DNA from: Cryptomeria japonica
Lineage: Eukaryota > Streptophyta > Pinopsida > Cupressales > Cupressaceae
Direction: 5' to 3'
Assembly: GCF_030272615.1 (NCBI RefSeq)
Contig: NC_081413.1
Coordinates: 450,038,538 to 450,102,537, forward strand
Length of the DNA: 64,000 bases
Each line of letters opens with the position of its first letter. Position 1 is the stretch's first letter. Positions 1-12,014 of this stretch are shown in pieces. The translations under genes and the position numbers were made by a program. The notes beneath the pieces were generated by a model. It was not told the DNA's origin. It worked only from the letters and a program-made list of their open reading frames with translations, and ran no database searches.

Positions 1-1
1 G

Positions 2-352
2 TCTACAATAGAAGTAGAATATGTAGCAGCATTTATGAACTGTACTCAGACAATTTGGATAAAGCATGTACTATGTGGTTTCAAAGTCCCTATATCTGAA
101 TCAGTGAGTATATTTTGTGATAACACAAATGCAATTAATATTTCTAAGAATTCGGTATTGCGTACTAGAACCAAGCACTTCGAGCTCAAGTATCATTTCT
201 TAAGGGAGAAAGTTCAGAACAAAGAGGTTGCATTAGAACATGTTTCCAGTAAAGAGCAGTTAGCAGATATTTTCACCAAGCCTCTACCAAAGGCTACAAT
301 TACCTATTTAAGAGGTGAATTAGGGGTGTTGCCCCTTCAAGAGGTGAGCTAA
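2..352 (+). pseudogene. Element A: copia RNase H C-terminus (partial, window edge)
   Basis: Last part of a Ty1/copia Pol polyprotein, the RNase H domain that degrades the RNA strand during reverse transcription. The frame is open from base 2, beyond the first Met at 35. It shows the copia blocks STVEVEYVAA (usually STAEAEYVA), FCDNTNAINISKN, HFELKYHFLREKV and QLADIFTKPLP. It ends at a TAA about 270 bases before the 3' LTR, the usual copia layout. The rest of the element lies upstream of the window. It is nearly collinear with the RNase H of elements B and C. It shows no break in this piece, but the whole element cannot be judged. Confidence 0.93.
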
Positions 353-619
353 AGGTATGTGCTCCACATCAGTCAGGTATTAAATTGTCAAAACTTTTCA
401 GGATTGATGTGTTGAAGGATGATACTCCTTAGGAGGAGCAACATAGTAGATCATGGATGTTTATGCCTCCACTTTGGCATTGTTGTCAAAGGGGGAGAAG
501 ATGTGAAGCAAAGAAGATATATACAGTATTGAAGACATATAGTATGGAAGAGATTCGGGAGAATATGTGAAGATGTAGAGATATCTTTGTATATTCCAAT
601 CAATGCCAAAGGAGGAGAT
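353..619 (+). other. Element A: 3' untranslated region with two polypurine tracts
   Basis: No coding signal. It holds a purine run CAAAGGGGGAGAAG near 487-500 and the LTR-adjacent polypurine tract at about 608-619, which primes plus-strand DNA synthesis in LTR elements. The same two-tract arrangement recurs in elements B, C and H. The adjacent tract is flanked by ATGCCAA (603-609) and TTGGCAT (622-628), an inverted repeat crossing the LTR boundary. Confidence 0.75.
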
Positions 620-660
620 TGTTGGCATATGTGTAGAGTTTGATTGTATGATGGTGTATG
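620..660 (+). repeat. Element A: 3' LTR, first 41 bases
   Basis: Begins TGTTGGCATATGTG directly after the polypurine tract and matches the start of the element C LTRs (19217 and 24077). It is interrupted at 660/661 by element B and resumes at 8252. The last five bases, GTATG (656-660), are the target duplicated by B. Confidence 0.9.
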
Positions 661-2250
661 TGATAACTCAACGAAGAACCACTAGTACTAAACCAATACT
701 GAGAGGGGGGTGGGGAGTGAATTAGTACAAACACAAATATAGTCAAAAACCAGTTTGACAACAAATACTCCCAAAGACTGACAAATAGGAATATCGGTAA
801 AACAGAGTGCAATCGGTAACATCCAGTATAGCTCAATCAGTCATGAACCAGTCACTCAATAAGCTTTCCTCTTAGCTCAATACTATAGTATCATTATATT
901 TTCATGCATAAACAAGTAAATTTAACCATCAGATCTTCACAACAGTGAGTTCAATATGTTTTATAGATAGGCATAAAACATAGAACCTTCATGTGCTTAA
1001 CAGATAAAACAAAGCATCACAAGACAAAAGCATTTCACATGACACACATATTTTTCACGTGGAAACCCAACTGGGAAAAACCATGGTGGGGATGAATACC
1101 CACAAGCTGCTTTTTGAACTTTTTGGAAGTCTGCTCTGTTAGGAGCCTTGTCCGGTTAAGGACATTACAATTGGTTCTGGTAGGAACCGATCCTGTTAGG
1201 GATCACCCGGTTAAGGGTTAAACCCGGTAGGGTCACCTTGTTAGAGGATTTCAAGAACTCAATAGCTGAAAGGATCTCCTAAGCTTCTCAAGCTTCTCAG
1301 AACTCATTAGCTTCAAGTTACCCGGTTAAGGGATTTAAAACAAGCCGATTAAGACCACCTGATTTAAGGGATTTTGAATCAAGCCAGTTAAGGCTACCCT
1401 GTTAGGGGATTTTAAAACTGTTGAAATGGTTAGAGATCAACATGTATTACAATGATTTGTTAACAACACCCAATGCTAATGCAGATCCATTTTTGGCTCC
1501 TCTTCACCTTCTGCACATTCACTTTGCAGATATCTCTTCTCTCCTTTGGTCTGGCAAGAAACACGTATCACTTCCCTTGGATACACACTCACAACTTTTT
1601 CCAACAACTTCAGAAAGAAACACAACATCGACCTTATAGGAAACATATAGGTCGGTAGGAAAAACCCGAAACCCTAAACCTGTTAGGTTAAGCAATTCAA
1701 ATGGTTCGATTCTGACCGTTGAATCATACTACATTAAATGCAACAATCTTGAATCTATCTCAAGACATTCTCCATCATCCATTATCCACTGTTTTCATGG
1801 AGGCGGATAACCCATCACGCATTATCACCGTTTGACAGACTTCACACATTACCGAGGTAGATAGGAATAGTCTTCTTCATGCAAGATCCTTCACGCACAC
1901 AGAGCTTACATGGCAACACGATCTGTCCTCCATCATACTGCTAACTCATCACACAAAGATCACCGATTGAGTCACACAGACTTGAGGTACTCCAACTGAA
2001 AACCCCGAAGTGGAAGCTGCCTACCAACTGGTAGTCATACAATGCTTCCATGTGCCGGTTCTCATAACTACATGCCGGTTCACCTTGAACAAATATGCTG
2101 CTTCACTTTGGCATATAAACCAGTTCATATATATGTCGGTTCCTCTCTCTTCACCTATCACATGTGCCAGTTCTCACCATGTCTCATATTGACATCAATG
2201 ACAACATACAATACCATTTTGTCAACATGTCGATTCACATAATGCCAACA
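661..2250 (-). repeat. Element B: 3' LTR
   Basis: About 1590 bp. On the plus strand it runs from TGATAACTCAACGAAG to CATAATGCCAACA, i.e. TG...CA on the element strand. It is collinear with 6630-8246. Many differences between the two copies are C/T or G/A within ACCGGT-like motifs. Confidence 0.93.
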
Positions 2251-2263
2251 ATCTCCCCCTTTG
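2251..2263 (-). promoter_or_regulatory. Element B: polypurine tract
   Basis: Reads CAAAGGGGGAGAT on the minus strand, directly before the 3' LTR. A second tract CAAAGGGGGAGAAG lies further inside, at about 2347-2361. TTGGCAT and ATGCCAA arms flank the adjacent tract. Confidence 0.85.
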
Positions 2264-2493
2264 GCATTGATGGCAATATACAAAAGATATCTTCTCTACT
2301 TCACATCTTCTGCCCATTTGTTGCAGATATCTTTCCGCTTCACTCCTTCTCCCCCTTTGACAACAATGCCAAAGTGAAGGTACAAACATTTTTGTTTCAT
2401 CATGCTGCTCCCCCTGAGGAGTAGCATCCTTCAACACACTAATCAACAAAATCTTTGTCTTTCTAGTACCTGATTGATGTGGAACAATCACTT
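2264..2493 (-). other. Element B: 3' untranslated region
   Basis: Non-coding stretch between the RNase H stop and the 3' LTR. The open frame here is fortuitous. It contains the second purine tract seen at the same place in A and C. Confidence 0.6.
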
Positions 2494-4337
2494 TTAGTTC
2501 ACCTCCTGAAGGGGCAATACCCCTAATTCACCTCTCAAATGCACAAATGTTGTTTTTGGGAGAGGCTTGGTGAATATGTCTACTAAGTGCTCCTTACTGG
2601 ACACATGCTCCAATGCAATCTCTTTATTTTGAACCTTTTCCCTCAAGAAATGATACTTAAGCTCAAAATGCTTGGTTCTAGAATGTAAAACTAGATTCTT
2701 TGATATGTTGATAGCACTTGTGTTATCACAAAATATACTTACTAGTTCAGATACAGGGATCTTGGAGCCTTCTAGTACATACTTCATCCAGATTGTTTGA
2801 GTGCAGTTCATGAAAGCTGCAACATACTCTGCTTCTACTGTAGACTGAGAGATGCAACTCTATTTTTTACTCATCCATGAGACCAGTCTACCACCGAGAA
2901 AGAATGCACCACGGTTGTGCTCTTCCGGTCATCCACATTACTGGCCCAATCAGCATCTATGAATACTTTCAGATTGAAATTATTGCTATATGGGTACCAC
3001 AATCCATAGTCAACTGTTCCCTTCAGATACCTAAGAATCTGCTTGACTACACTTAAGTGAGATTCTCTTGGACTCTTCTGGAACCTTGCAGTGATGCCAA
3101 CTGCATGTGCAATATCTGGTCTACTATGCACTACATAATGCAACTTACCAATCATTGATCGGTGTACCAACCAGTTTGCTATCTTCCATGCCAAAAATCT
3201 TCAACACCTCTTTGACATATTTTGACTGAGTGATGAAGATTCCATCTTCATCTGCTGGATCTGTAGTCCAATGAAGAACTTAATCTCCCCTATGAGTGAC
3301 ATCTCAAACTCTTTCTTCATCTCATCAGCAAACTCATGACTCATCTTATCATCTCCACCAAAGATGATGTCATCAACAAAAACTTCACAGATCAGGATTT
3401 GATCTCCTTCAAATTTCAAGTAGATATTGTTGTCTTCACTTGTTCTCTCAAATCCAATCTTCACAAGATGGGAATGTAGGTGCTCATACCATGCCCTAGG
3501 TGCTTGCTTTAGACCATATAATGCTTTATGTAGCCTACATACCATGTCACTATCTTCAGATAGGGCAAACCCATTTGGTTGCTCAATATACACCTCCTCT
3601 TCAAGTACACCATTTAGAAATGTAGATTTTACATCCATTTGATATACCTTGAATCTCTTAAAAGCTGCATATGCAAGAAGCATACGAACTCCTTCCAGTC
3701 TAGCTATAGGAGCAAAGGTTTCCCCATAGTCTTCACCTTCTTCTTGAACATATCCTTTGCATACCAGTCTGGCTACAGGAGCAAAGGTTTCCCCATAGTC
3801 TTCACCTTCTTCTTGAGCATATCCTTTGCATACCAGTCTGGCTTTATTCCTAATCACTGTGCCATCCTCATTCAACTTATTTCTGAACACCCATTTGGTG
3901 CCAATGACATTTTTATGCTCTAGTCTGGGTACCAAGGACCATGTACCATTTTTCTCTATCTGGTCAAGTTCTTCTTCCATTGCCTTGATCCAGTCTTCAT
4001 CTTTATGAGCCTCTTTGAATGACTTAGGCTCAAATTCAGAGATCATACATGAGTTTTCTCTGATCTTTCTTCATGTAAGGATTCCTGCATCCTTATCACC
4101 TATGATCTGCTTGGGATCATGATTCAACTTGACATATTGAGGAATGGTCTTAACTAGTTCTTCTTGCTTTTCTTCTTCATCGTCATCTTCATCAGTATCA
4201 GGAACACTATTACTGGTACTCAATTGACTGACAACCAATTCCCAGAAGGTTGCAACCGGTTCATTTACTACTTGCTCACTGCCGGTTTCCTCAGTCTTCT
4301 CAAAGGATTCATCAACTCTTACATTGATGCTTTCCAT
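2494..4337 (-). pseudogene. Element B: reverse transcriptase-RNase H region of copia Pol
   Basis: Copia RT and RNase H. Visible RT blocks: [56 protein letters not shown] and the catalytic loop FVDDIIFGG. RNase H blocks: DADWASN, FCDNTSAINISKN, HFLREKV and DIFTKPLP. A 69-bp in-frame tandem duplication (about 3697-3836) repeats the segment [23 protein letters not shown]. Breaks: a stop between 4071 and 4046, lost or shifted sequence around 3190-3240, and a frameshift near 2900 that scrambles the GG-FFLGG stretch seen in C. It was one frame with the integrase upstream. Non-functional. Confidence 0.93.
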
Positions 4338-4433
4338 AATTCTCTGAGTCCTATTGTTGTAGCACTTGTAAGCTTTACTCTTGGTGGAATATCCTAGAAA
4401 TATTTCCTCAACACATTTAGCTTCAAATTTACC

Positions 4434-5242
4434 CTAATGTTCACTCCTCTTGATGTAACATTTGCTACCAAATACCTTAAAGTAGTTAACCACAGGTGTC
4501 TTACCAGTCCAATACTCATAAGGAGTTTTGTCCTTACCCTTTTTGATGAGTACCCAATTCATAGTGTAGACTGCAGTGCTCACTACTTCTCTCCAAAAGG
4601 TGTGAGTAACCTTTCCTTGGATCAACATGGTTCTAGTTGCTTCAAGCACAGTCTGATTATTCCTCTCTGCTAGGCCATTCTGCTGTGGAGTCCGGGGGGC
4701 AGACAACTATCTCTTGATGCCAAATTCTTCACAATACTTGTTGAATTCACTGGAAGTGAATTCCCCTCCTTGTTCAGTTCTGAGACATTTGATCCTTTTA
4801 CTGATTTCCTTCTCCACTAATGCTCGGAATGCTTTGAATTTCCCAAAAGCTTCAGACTTATCTTTCAAGAATGTGACCCACATCATTCTTGAGCAGTCAT
4901 CAGTGAGAATCATGAAGTACCTATCAGCCTACACACTTCTCGTTTTCATAGGACCACATAAATCAGTCTTGAGTTGTCAGCAGTGAAATATTTACCTTTA
5001 AAGGTTGAGAAAGACGTTTTCCCCAATTGACATTCTCTACACAAGGTATTATCTGGTTTTCTCAGCACCGACAACCCTCTAACTACCTTGATCTTACTAG
5101 CCTTCATAATGTTATCAAAGTTCATATGATAGAATCTCCTATGCCATATCCAGCTATCATCAAGCTTAGCCATAAGACATGCACTTATATTTGCATTTAG
5201 ATGAAATAGGTTACCTTTAGTCTGCATGCCAGTGGCTACCAA
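4434..5242 (-). pseudogene. Element B: integrase region of copia Pol
   Basis: Pre-integrase and integrase core. The zinc-binding motif is seen as WHRRFYH followed by CRECQLG. The first catalytic aspartate sits in a TDLCGP block that is out of frame after a short deletion near 4950-4975. The second catalytic position reads RTEQGGEF, a D-to-E change from RTDQGGEF in C. The third catalytic residue region, PQQNGLAERNN, is preserved at about 4680. The enzyme would join cDNA ends to target DNA. A stop precedes the APRTPQQNG block. Confidence 0.9.
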
Positions 5243-5350
5243 TTTGCCATCTTTACCTTTGATTCTGCAAACTCCATTCTTGAATTATAGAGTGAGACCA
5301 CTATCATTTAGCTGGGCAACACTTAGAAGGTTGTGTTTGAGACCTTCAAC

Positions 5351-6559
5351 CTAGTACACATTGTCAGCACTACTCTTTCCATTCAAAGAGATGGACCCTC
5401 TGCCTTTGACCATGCATGGTGCATCATTGCCAAAGCGAACCACACCACCATCATACTCCTCTAAGGATAAAAACTTGCTCTGGTCACCAGTCATATGGTG
5501 AGAACAGCCACTGTCAATGATCCATTCATTTGAATTTTCAAACTGGGAGACAAGAGCCTTCTTGTCTACCACATCTTCTTTTAAAACAACAAACACAATG
5601 TCTTCATTCTCTTCATCTTCTGATTCCTCATCTGTGACACCTTCATCAACTGCTACAAAATAGTTTCTCCTGTTCCCTCCTTTGAATTTCTTGAACCTGT
5701 CCAGTTTATCCTTGTTGTCACTATTAGGACAGTTCATAGCAATATGTCCTATCCGATTACAAGAAAAACATTTCAAAGGAAGCTTATCTTTGTATTTACC
5801 AGTCCCTTTTGGAAATCTCCTGGCTAGAAGAGCTTCAAATTCCATTAGAAACTCTTTATCCTTCATTTCTCTGTTCTGACTAGGTTCCCCACTAGTACTA
5901 GCCTCTTTTCCTTTTCTGGATGGTATAGCAGAAGCTTTAAAAGCTGATTCTATCTTTTGAACACTGCCATCAAAACTATTCAGTTCATAAGCTGTCAACT
6001 TGGCTATGATGGAATCCAAGGATGCCTTAGACTTGTCTATTGATCTCAGCTCCTGAATAGCAGCAACCCTTACTGCATAGACCGGCAACAGGGATCTTGG
6101 GACTTTACTTACCACAGTGGAATCTTCTATTTTTCCACCTACACTGTTTATTTCTCCAACAACTATTTTGATTCTTATTCCATACTGCTGAATGGTCTCT
6201 CCTTCAACCATCCGCATGTCTTCAAATTTCCCTCTTAGGCTTTCTTCCTTAGCCTATTTTACATGCTCATCACCACCATAGATATTTTCAAGAGCATCCC
6301 ATAGCTCTTTGGGGTTTTGCTTGTCCTCAACATCAATTAACTCAATGTCAAATAAACTACTGATGAGGGCTTCCATGACTTGCCCATTTTCTTGTATCTC
6401 TCTCTTTTGGTCATCGGTGAGAGTACCAGTAGGAACAACATATACATTTTCAACATAACTCCAGTGTTGAACACCCATTATTTTGATGAATATCTTCATC
6501 CTGTCTTTCCATATACCAAAATTTTCCTTGTTAAACTTTGGACCTTCCCTCTTCATCAT
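5351..6559 (-). pseudogene. Element B: gag and protease region
   Basis: Copia gag (UBN2-like: GPKFNKENFGIWKDRMK, then ALENIYGGDE) starting at the Met at 6559, followed by the zinc knuckle CFSCNRIGHIAMNC (CX2CX4HX4C, about 5710-5770). Next comes the retropepsin start WIIDSGCSHHMTGD with the catalytic DSG. One in-frame stop lies at about 6253. Beyond 5351 the same frame runs into the pre-integrase through two more stops (YWVEG now Y-stop-VEG, and one near 5288). The start is supported by homology and a short leader from the primer site. Confidence 0.92.
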
Positions 6560-6611
6560 TTGTCTAGGATCTTTTCCTCAAGCGGTTAGGCTTACAACAC
6601 AGAGGACTTGG

Positions 6612-6627
6612 AGGTTCTCTGATACCA
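6612..6627 (-). promoter_or_regulatory. Element B: primer binding site
   Basis: Minus-strand TGGTATCAGAGAACCT, three bases inside the 5' LTR. The first eleven bases match the initiator-Met tRNA 3' end used by many plant LTR elements. Confidence 0.85.
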
Positions 6628-6629
6628 AT

Positions 6630-8246
6630 TGATAACTCAATGACGAACCACTAGTACTAAACTGGTACTAAGAGGGGGCGGGTGAATCAGTACAAACACA
6701 AATACAGTCAAAAACCGGTTTGACAGCAAATACTCCAAAAGACTGACAAACAAGAATATCGGTAAACAAGAATATCGGTAAAATAGAGTGCAATCGGTAA
6801 CATCCAGTATAGCTCAATCAGTCATGAACCGGTCACTCAATAAGCTTTCCTCTTAGCTCAATACTACAGTATCATTATATTCTCATGCATAAACAAGTAA
6901 ATTTAACCATCAGATCTTCACAATAGTGAGTTCAATATGTTTTATAGATAGGCATAAAACATAGAACCTTCATGTGCTTAACAGATAAAATAAAGCATCA
7001 CAAGACAAAAGCATTTCACATGACACACATATTTTTCATGTGGAAACCCAATTGGGAAAAACCATGGTGGGGATGAATACCCACAAGTTGCTTTTTGAAC
7101 TTTTTGGAAGTCCGCTCTATTAGGAGCCTTGTCCGGTTAAAGACATTACAATCGGTTCTGGTAGGAACCAATCCTGTTAGGGATCACCCAGTTAAGGGAT
7201 ACCCGGTTAAGGATTAAACCCAGTAGGGTCACCTTGTTAGAGGATTTCAAGAACTCAATAGCTGAAAGGATCTCCTAAGCTTCTCTAGCTTCTCAGAACT
7301 CATTAGCCTCGAGTTACTCGGTTAAGGGATTTAAAACAAGTCGGTTAAGACCACCCGATTTAAGGGATTTTGAATCAAGCCAGTTAAGGCTACCCTGTTA
7401 GGGGATTTTACAACTGTTGAAATGGTTAGAGATCAACAAGTATTACAATGATCTGTTAATAGCACCCAATGCTAATGCAGATCCATTTTTGGCTCCTCTT
7501 CACCTTCTGCACATTCACTTTGCAGATATCTCTTCTCTCCTTTGGTCTGGCAAGAAACACGTTTCACTTCCCTTGGATACACACTCACAACTTTTTCCAA
7601 CAACTTCAGAAAGAAACACAACATCGACCTTATAGGAAACATACAGGTCAGTAGCAAAAACCCTAAACCCTAAACCTATTAGGTTAAGCAATTCAAACGG
7701 TTCGATTCTGACTGTTGAATCATACTGCATTAAATGCAATAATCTTGAATCGATCTCAAGACATTCTCCATCCTCCATTATCCACCATTTTCATGGTGGT
7801 GGATAACCCATCATGCATTATCACTATTTGACAGACTTCGCACATTCCGGAGGTAGATAGGAATAGTCTTCTTCATGCAAGATCCTTCATGCGCATAGAG
7901 CTTACGTGGCAACACAATCTATCCTCCATCATACTGCTAACTCATCACACAAAGATCACCGATTGAGTCACACAGACTTGAGGTACTCCAACCAGAAAAC
8001 CCAAAGTGGAAGCTTCCTACCAATCGATAGTCATACAATGCTTCCATATGCCAGTTCTCATAACTACATGCCGATTCACCTTGAACAAATATGCCACTTC
8101 ACTTTGGCATATAAATCGATTCATATATATGTCGGTTGCTCTCTCTTCACCTATCACATGTGTCAGTTCTCACCATGTCTCATATTGACATGAACGACAA
8201 CATACAATATCATTTTGTCATCATGCCGGTTCACATAATGCCAATA
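6630..8246 (-). repeat. Element B: 5' LTR
   Basis: About 1617 bp, the pair of 661-2250. Its outer end reads CCAATA where the other copy has CCAACA, a terminal C-to-T change. It is followed directly by the target duplicate GTATG (8247-8251). It holds a small local duplication of AAGAATATCGGTAAA (about 6750-6782) absent from the other copy. Confidence 0.93.
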
Positions 8247-8251
8247 GTATG

Positions 8252-9742
8252 TTGTCATTGATGTCAATATGCTGAAGTATGAACCTATATTGAAGTAAGA
8301 AAACTAGCAAGTGAACTGGTATGATGGTATGAAGTGAACCAGTATGATGGTATAAATTGGTATATGTGAAAAGGTGAGCCAGTATGTTGGAATCTGAACC
8401 GGTATATGCAAATTTTGTATCAGCGTTTCATTTGATATGACTACCGGTTGGTAGTCTCGGCTTCAGGGGTTCTCGTTGATGCAATCCAAGTCTGTGTGAT
8501 TCGACCAATGACATCCTGTAATGAGTTAGCATTGAAATGAAGATGAGATCGTGTTGCTACATCAACTTTGTGCACATGAAGAATCTCCTTGAGGATCTTG
8601 CATGAAGAAGATTGATTCTATCCACCTTGGGAATGAGCAATATCTTAGTAAACAGTGGAGAGCATGTGATGGTTTGTCAGCTTCCAGAGGTGGTGAAGAA
8701 CGAATGATGGAGAACATCTTGAGATCTGTTCAAGACTATTTTACTCTGTGCAATGTGTTTGAATGGTCAAGATTGGACTGACTGTACTGTTAACCTAGAT
8801 GCTTAGGGTTTTAGGTTTTTTCTACCGACCTAATTATTGTCTATAAGGTCAATGATGGTTTTCATTTGAAGTTATTAGCAAATGTTATGTGTGTATCCAA
8901 GTTAAGAGATACTCGATTCTTGCCAGACCGGACTAGTGAGTAGAGATCTACAGAGTGTGATTATAGTAGTAAAGGAACTGAAGTGGATCTGCATTAGCAT
9001 TAAGGGCTGTTATCAGATCAATGCATTACCTATTGACTTCTAACCATTTCAGTAGTTGGAAAACCCCTTTACCGGGTAGCTTTAACAAGCTATTTGTAAA
9101 TCCTTTAATAGGGTGACTCAAAATCATTGAGTTCTTCAAATCCTCTTGCAAGGTAACCTTTAATGGGGTTTTAACTTTTAACTAGGTATTTAGCCATCCC
9201 TTAATTGGGTGATCCCTAGTAGGATCGGTTCCTAGCAGAACCTATTGTAAAGTCTTTAACTGGACTAGACTCCTAATAGAGTAGACTTCAGAAGAATTCA
9301 AGAACAACTTGTGGGTATTCATCTCCACCATGGTTTTTCCTAGTTGGGTTTCCACGTGAAAAAAAAGTGTCATGTGTGATGCTTTTTCATGTGATGTTTT
9401 AGTGTTTTCTGTTAAGCGGTAATGCATGTTGATTCAGTGGTCATTATATTTCTAATGTATTACTTGTTTAAGCATATGGGTGATGTTGGAATGAGATATT
9501 AGGTTCTAAGCATATGGGTGAAGTGGAAATAAGATATTAGGTTTTGTGAAGATCCAAGTGTTACCGGTTTATGACTTTTACAGTCACTATGTTTTACCAG
9601 AATTGCCTTGATTTAGATCGGTGATGTTGTCTACCGGCTAGTGCAGTCTTTGTTGTTTAAGTTGTTAAAGAAGTTTTTGTCTATACTGATTCACCCCGCT
9701 CTCAGTATCTATTGGGTATTTACTGTTCATCATTATTCATCA
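8252..9742 (+). repeat. Element A: remainder of the 3' LTR
   Basis: Continues the LTR begun at 620, in register with the C LTR sequence TTGTCATTGATGTCAATATG. It ends ATTCACCCCGCTCTCAG...CATTATTCATCA at 9742, the same terminus as the C LTR. The full A LTR is about 1530 bp. It contains repeated ACCGGT/ACCAGT-type motifs near its start. Confidence 0.9.
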
Positions 9743-10430
9743 ATTCATACATTGCATTCCTTTCCCATAACCATATATCTCTACTATATGATCTACAATG
9801 AGATCTTACATCTATATATACAAACCCTCAACCATAAACTATTAGGTTGACCACTAGATAATAAATCAATTACATAATTAAAAACCATGTCTGTCTTATC
9901 AAAAATAAATAATATCCAACATATAAGACATCCCAAAAACACATCGAGAGGTCCAATCCACATGTTACATTAAAGTTGGTCCATAACCTAGATCAACCGG
10001 AACCCAATATAAGTTCACATGCTACAACAATGATCTACATGCTACAACAATTATCTACATCCACCAAGTCTTGAACATGATCACTAACAGCATCCTGAAA
10101 CTCCACCAGAAGCTTCACCAAGACCACTTATGCAATTCATCAAAGATATTCATCAAAAGCTCTATCAGTGAAACCCTTGTCGGAACCAGAAACCAAGCTT
10201 GTAAGAAAACAAGATAGCATCTGATTACCAGACCAAAACCAACTTCTTGAATATTAGCACAGGTATCATGAACAAGCCAATTCCATAACAAAATCATACT
10301 AGAGCCTACCAGATCATGTCGGATCCAAATCAACCAGAAACCACTCAACCTATCGGGACCAGAAGGGTGTCAATAAAGCATCCAAACAACTAGTTTTGGC
10401 ATCAATGACAAAACATCAATGCAACACATA
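9743..10430 (-). repeat. Probable truncated LTR fragment, minus strand
   Basis: On the minus strand the sequence near 10424 starts TGTGTTGCATTGATGTTTTG with GTCATTGATGCCAAAAC. That resembles the starts of copia-type LTRs here (H: TGTTGGTATTTTGATGATG). It runs to a TATATATAG box-like site near 9812-9821 and is cut at 9742 by the end of A. No coding frame is evident. I read it as the U3 part of an older LTR that A inserted into; a second copy is needed to prove it. Confidence 0.4.
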
Positions 10431-11990
10431 ATCAGTTCCACCAAATGGCCAACAAGAATAATGTTTGTCCCTGTTAGAAAATTCAAAAAGTTATTTTATC
10501 TTTTTCCTATCAAGCGGTCACCTACCAATTTTGGAATTGTAAAAGTCTTGAAGCTTGTTACATCCTCAATTTTTATATAGGAGAATATTCAAGGCCTTTT
10601 TTCAAGTCTCTAGGTCCATATAGAAATTTAATTTGAATATTGTAAAAGAGATTTTTCACCAAGGGTAAAAATATATAGGAAAACTCCATAGTTTTGCAAG
10701 ATAGTACTATACCCAGCTCCATATCCTACTTGCAGTCTCTTTACAAATGAATATAAAAAAGTACTTTGCAGTTATATAAACATCTTGAAATCAAGTTTAA
10801 TGATTTCCAAGTTGTTCTCTATGTTTGTTTTCCAAAAATCTTATATGAATCAATGAATCAAGCATTTTCTTGGTTTATGTTCCTACACTATGTTGTTGAA
10901 TTTTAATTGTTTAAAATTCTTCTAAAGTAGAGGGTTAAAATTCTTATTTCAAACAAGAGGATTTTAGTAGAGAACAAAGTCAAGGGAGATACAATTAGGA
11001 AGTTCATTTATACTATGGTTAGTATCAAATATTAGTCATATTAGGCAGAGAATGTTGCAAATCTTACATATCTTATATTGTAATAATGGTTCATCTTGCC
11101 CAATGGATGATACACTAGTCACAAAATCATGTTGCTAACTATGGAAATTAAAATAAAGAAAACTCATTAATCTTTATATTTACTTTCTCTGTTGTAAATT
11201 TCATGTTTTGAAAGTAGAATATAGTATTGATTCTCATAGTGATTTAGAGCATATATGCAAGGATAAAAGCCATATCCAATAAGTTTAAATGTTTTCTAAT
11301 TCACTCAATGGGTTGAGAATATATATGTAGTAGTAATAAAAGAGATTGAAATAATTATAAGAGTACTATAGAAGGGATACACACCTAAGTCACTAGAGCC
11401 TAAAGTGCAGAGAAAGTGACTAGTTCCTTATCCCTAGATACTATTCTGTTAATTGGTCCACTAATCCAACACCTTGAAGATTGAGATTGGATACTCATAG
11501 AGGATTCTTGAAACCATCAGTTGGAAACATCACCAAAATGGAGACTCCACTCAGTAATTTAATAATTAAGGTGGTTTTCTAGGTCTTAACACAATGATGT
11601 TACCTCACAATGATGATCTCCCATTTGTTAGACTTGCCGCAAATTGGAGACAAGAAGAGTTACTAGACTTGGTTGCTCATCTTAGCACTACTGCTTGGGA
11701 TAATAGGAGAATTATTATTGATTACATGTGTTAATGTGGTTTTGGTAAAAAATAGCAAAAGGCACGATAAATTAATAATGCAGTTCAAATAATGCTTCAC
11801 CCCTAGCCTATGTAGATGGTTTCAAAATTTGCACTTATTAGGGATTGTAATATTTTTACCACCCAAACAAAATTTTATCTTATTTTCATTCCTAAAACTT
11901 ATGGTGGCTACTCACTATATCTCTAAATTAACCAATTCAACATACATAAGTGTTTTATTCTCTCCAAATCAGGGAATGGTGAAGACTAGA
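10431..11990. other. No recognisable feature
   Basis: AT-rich sequence with no convincing coding frame, RNA gene or element boundary. A short open stretch near 11590-11720 (RLAANWRQEELLDLVAHL) could be a gag-related remnant upstream of G, but I do not recognise it. Confidence 0.4.
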
Positions 11991-12014
11991 GTTCATATAT
12001 AGTCGAAAAGAGAT

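Larger units (their letters stand above)
661..8246 (-). mobile_element. Element B: complete Ty1/copia LTR retrotransposon nested in A
   Basis: Full-length minus-strand copia element with two LTRs (661-2250 and 6630-8246), initiator-Met-type primer binding site, gag-pro-int-RT-RH order (copia order) and polypurine tract. It is flanked by a 5-bp duplication GTATG (656-660 and 8247-8251) and splits the 3' LTR of A in the opposite orientation. Its coding region is closely related to those of A and C, but its LTRs differ, so it is a sister subfamily. Stops, frameshifts and a replaced integrase aspartate make it inactive. Confidence 0.95.

Noticed and set aside
2222-2491. 89-codon minus-strand ORF
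   Set aside because: Spans the 3' untranslated region and LTR start of B; the same region in A and C is not coding.
7515-7778. Open frames inside the B LTR (also 1421-1658 and 7417-7657)
   Set aside because: Present in both LTRs of B, short, frame not conserved with codon-like changes, and no homology recognised.
9743-11990. Possible host gene in the largest unassigned stretch
   Set aside because: No ORF above ~80 codons with recognisable blocks, no splice-consistent exon series visible, AT-rich; part resembles an LTR.
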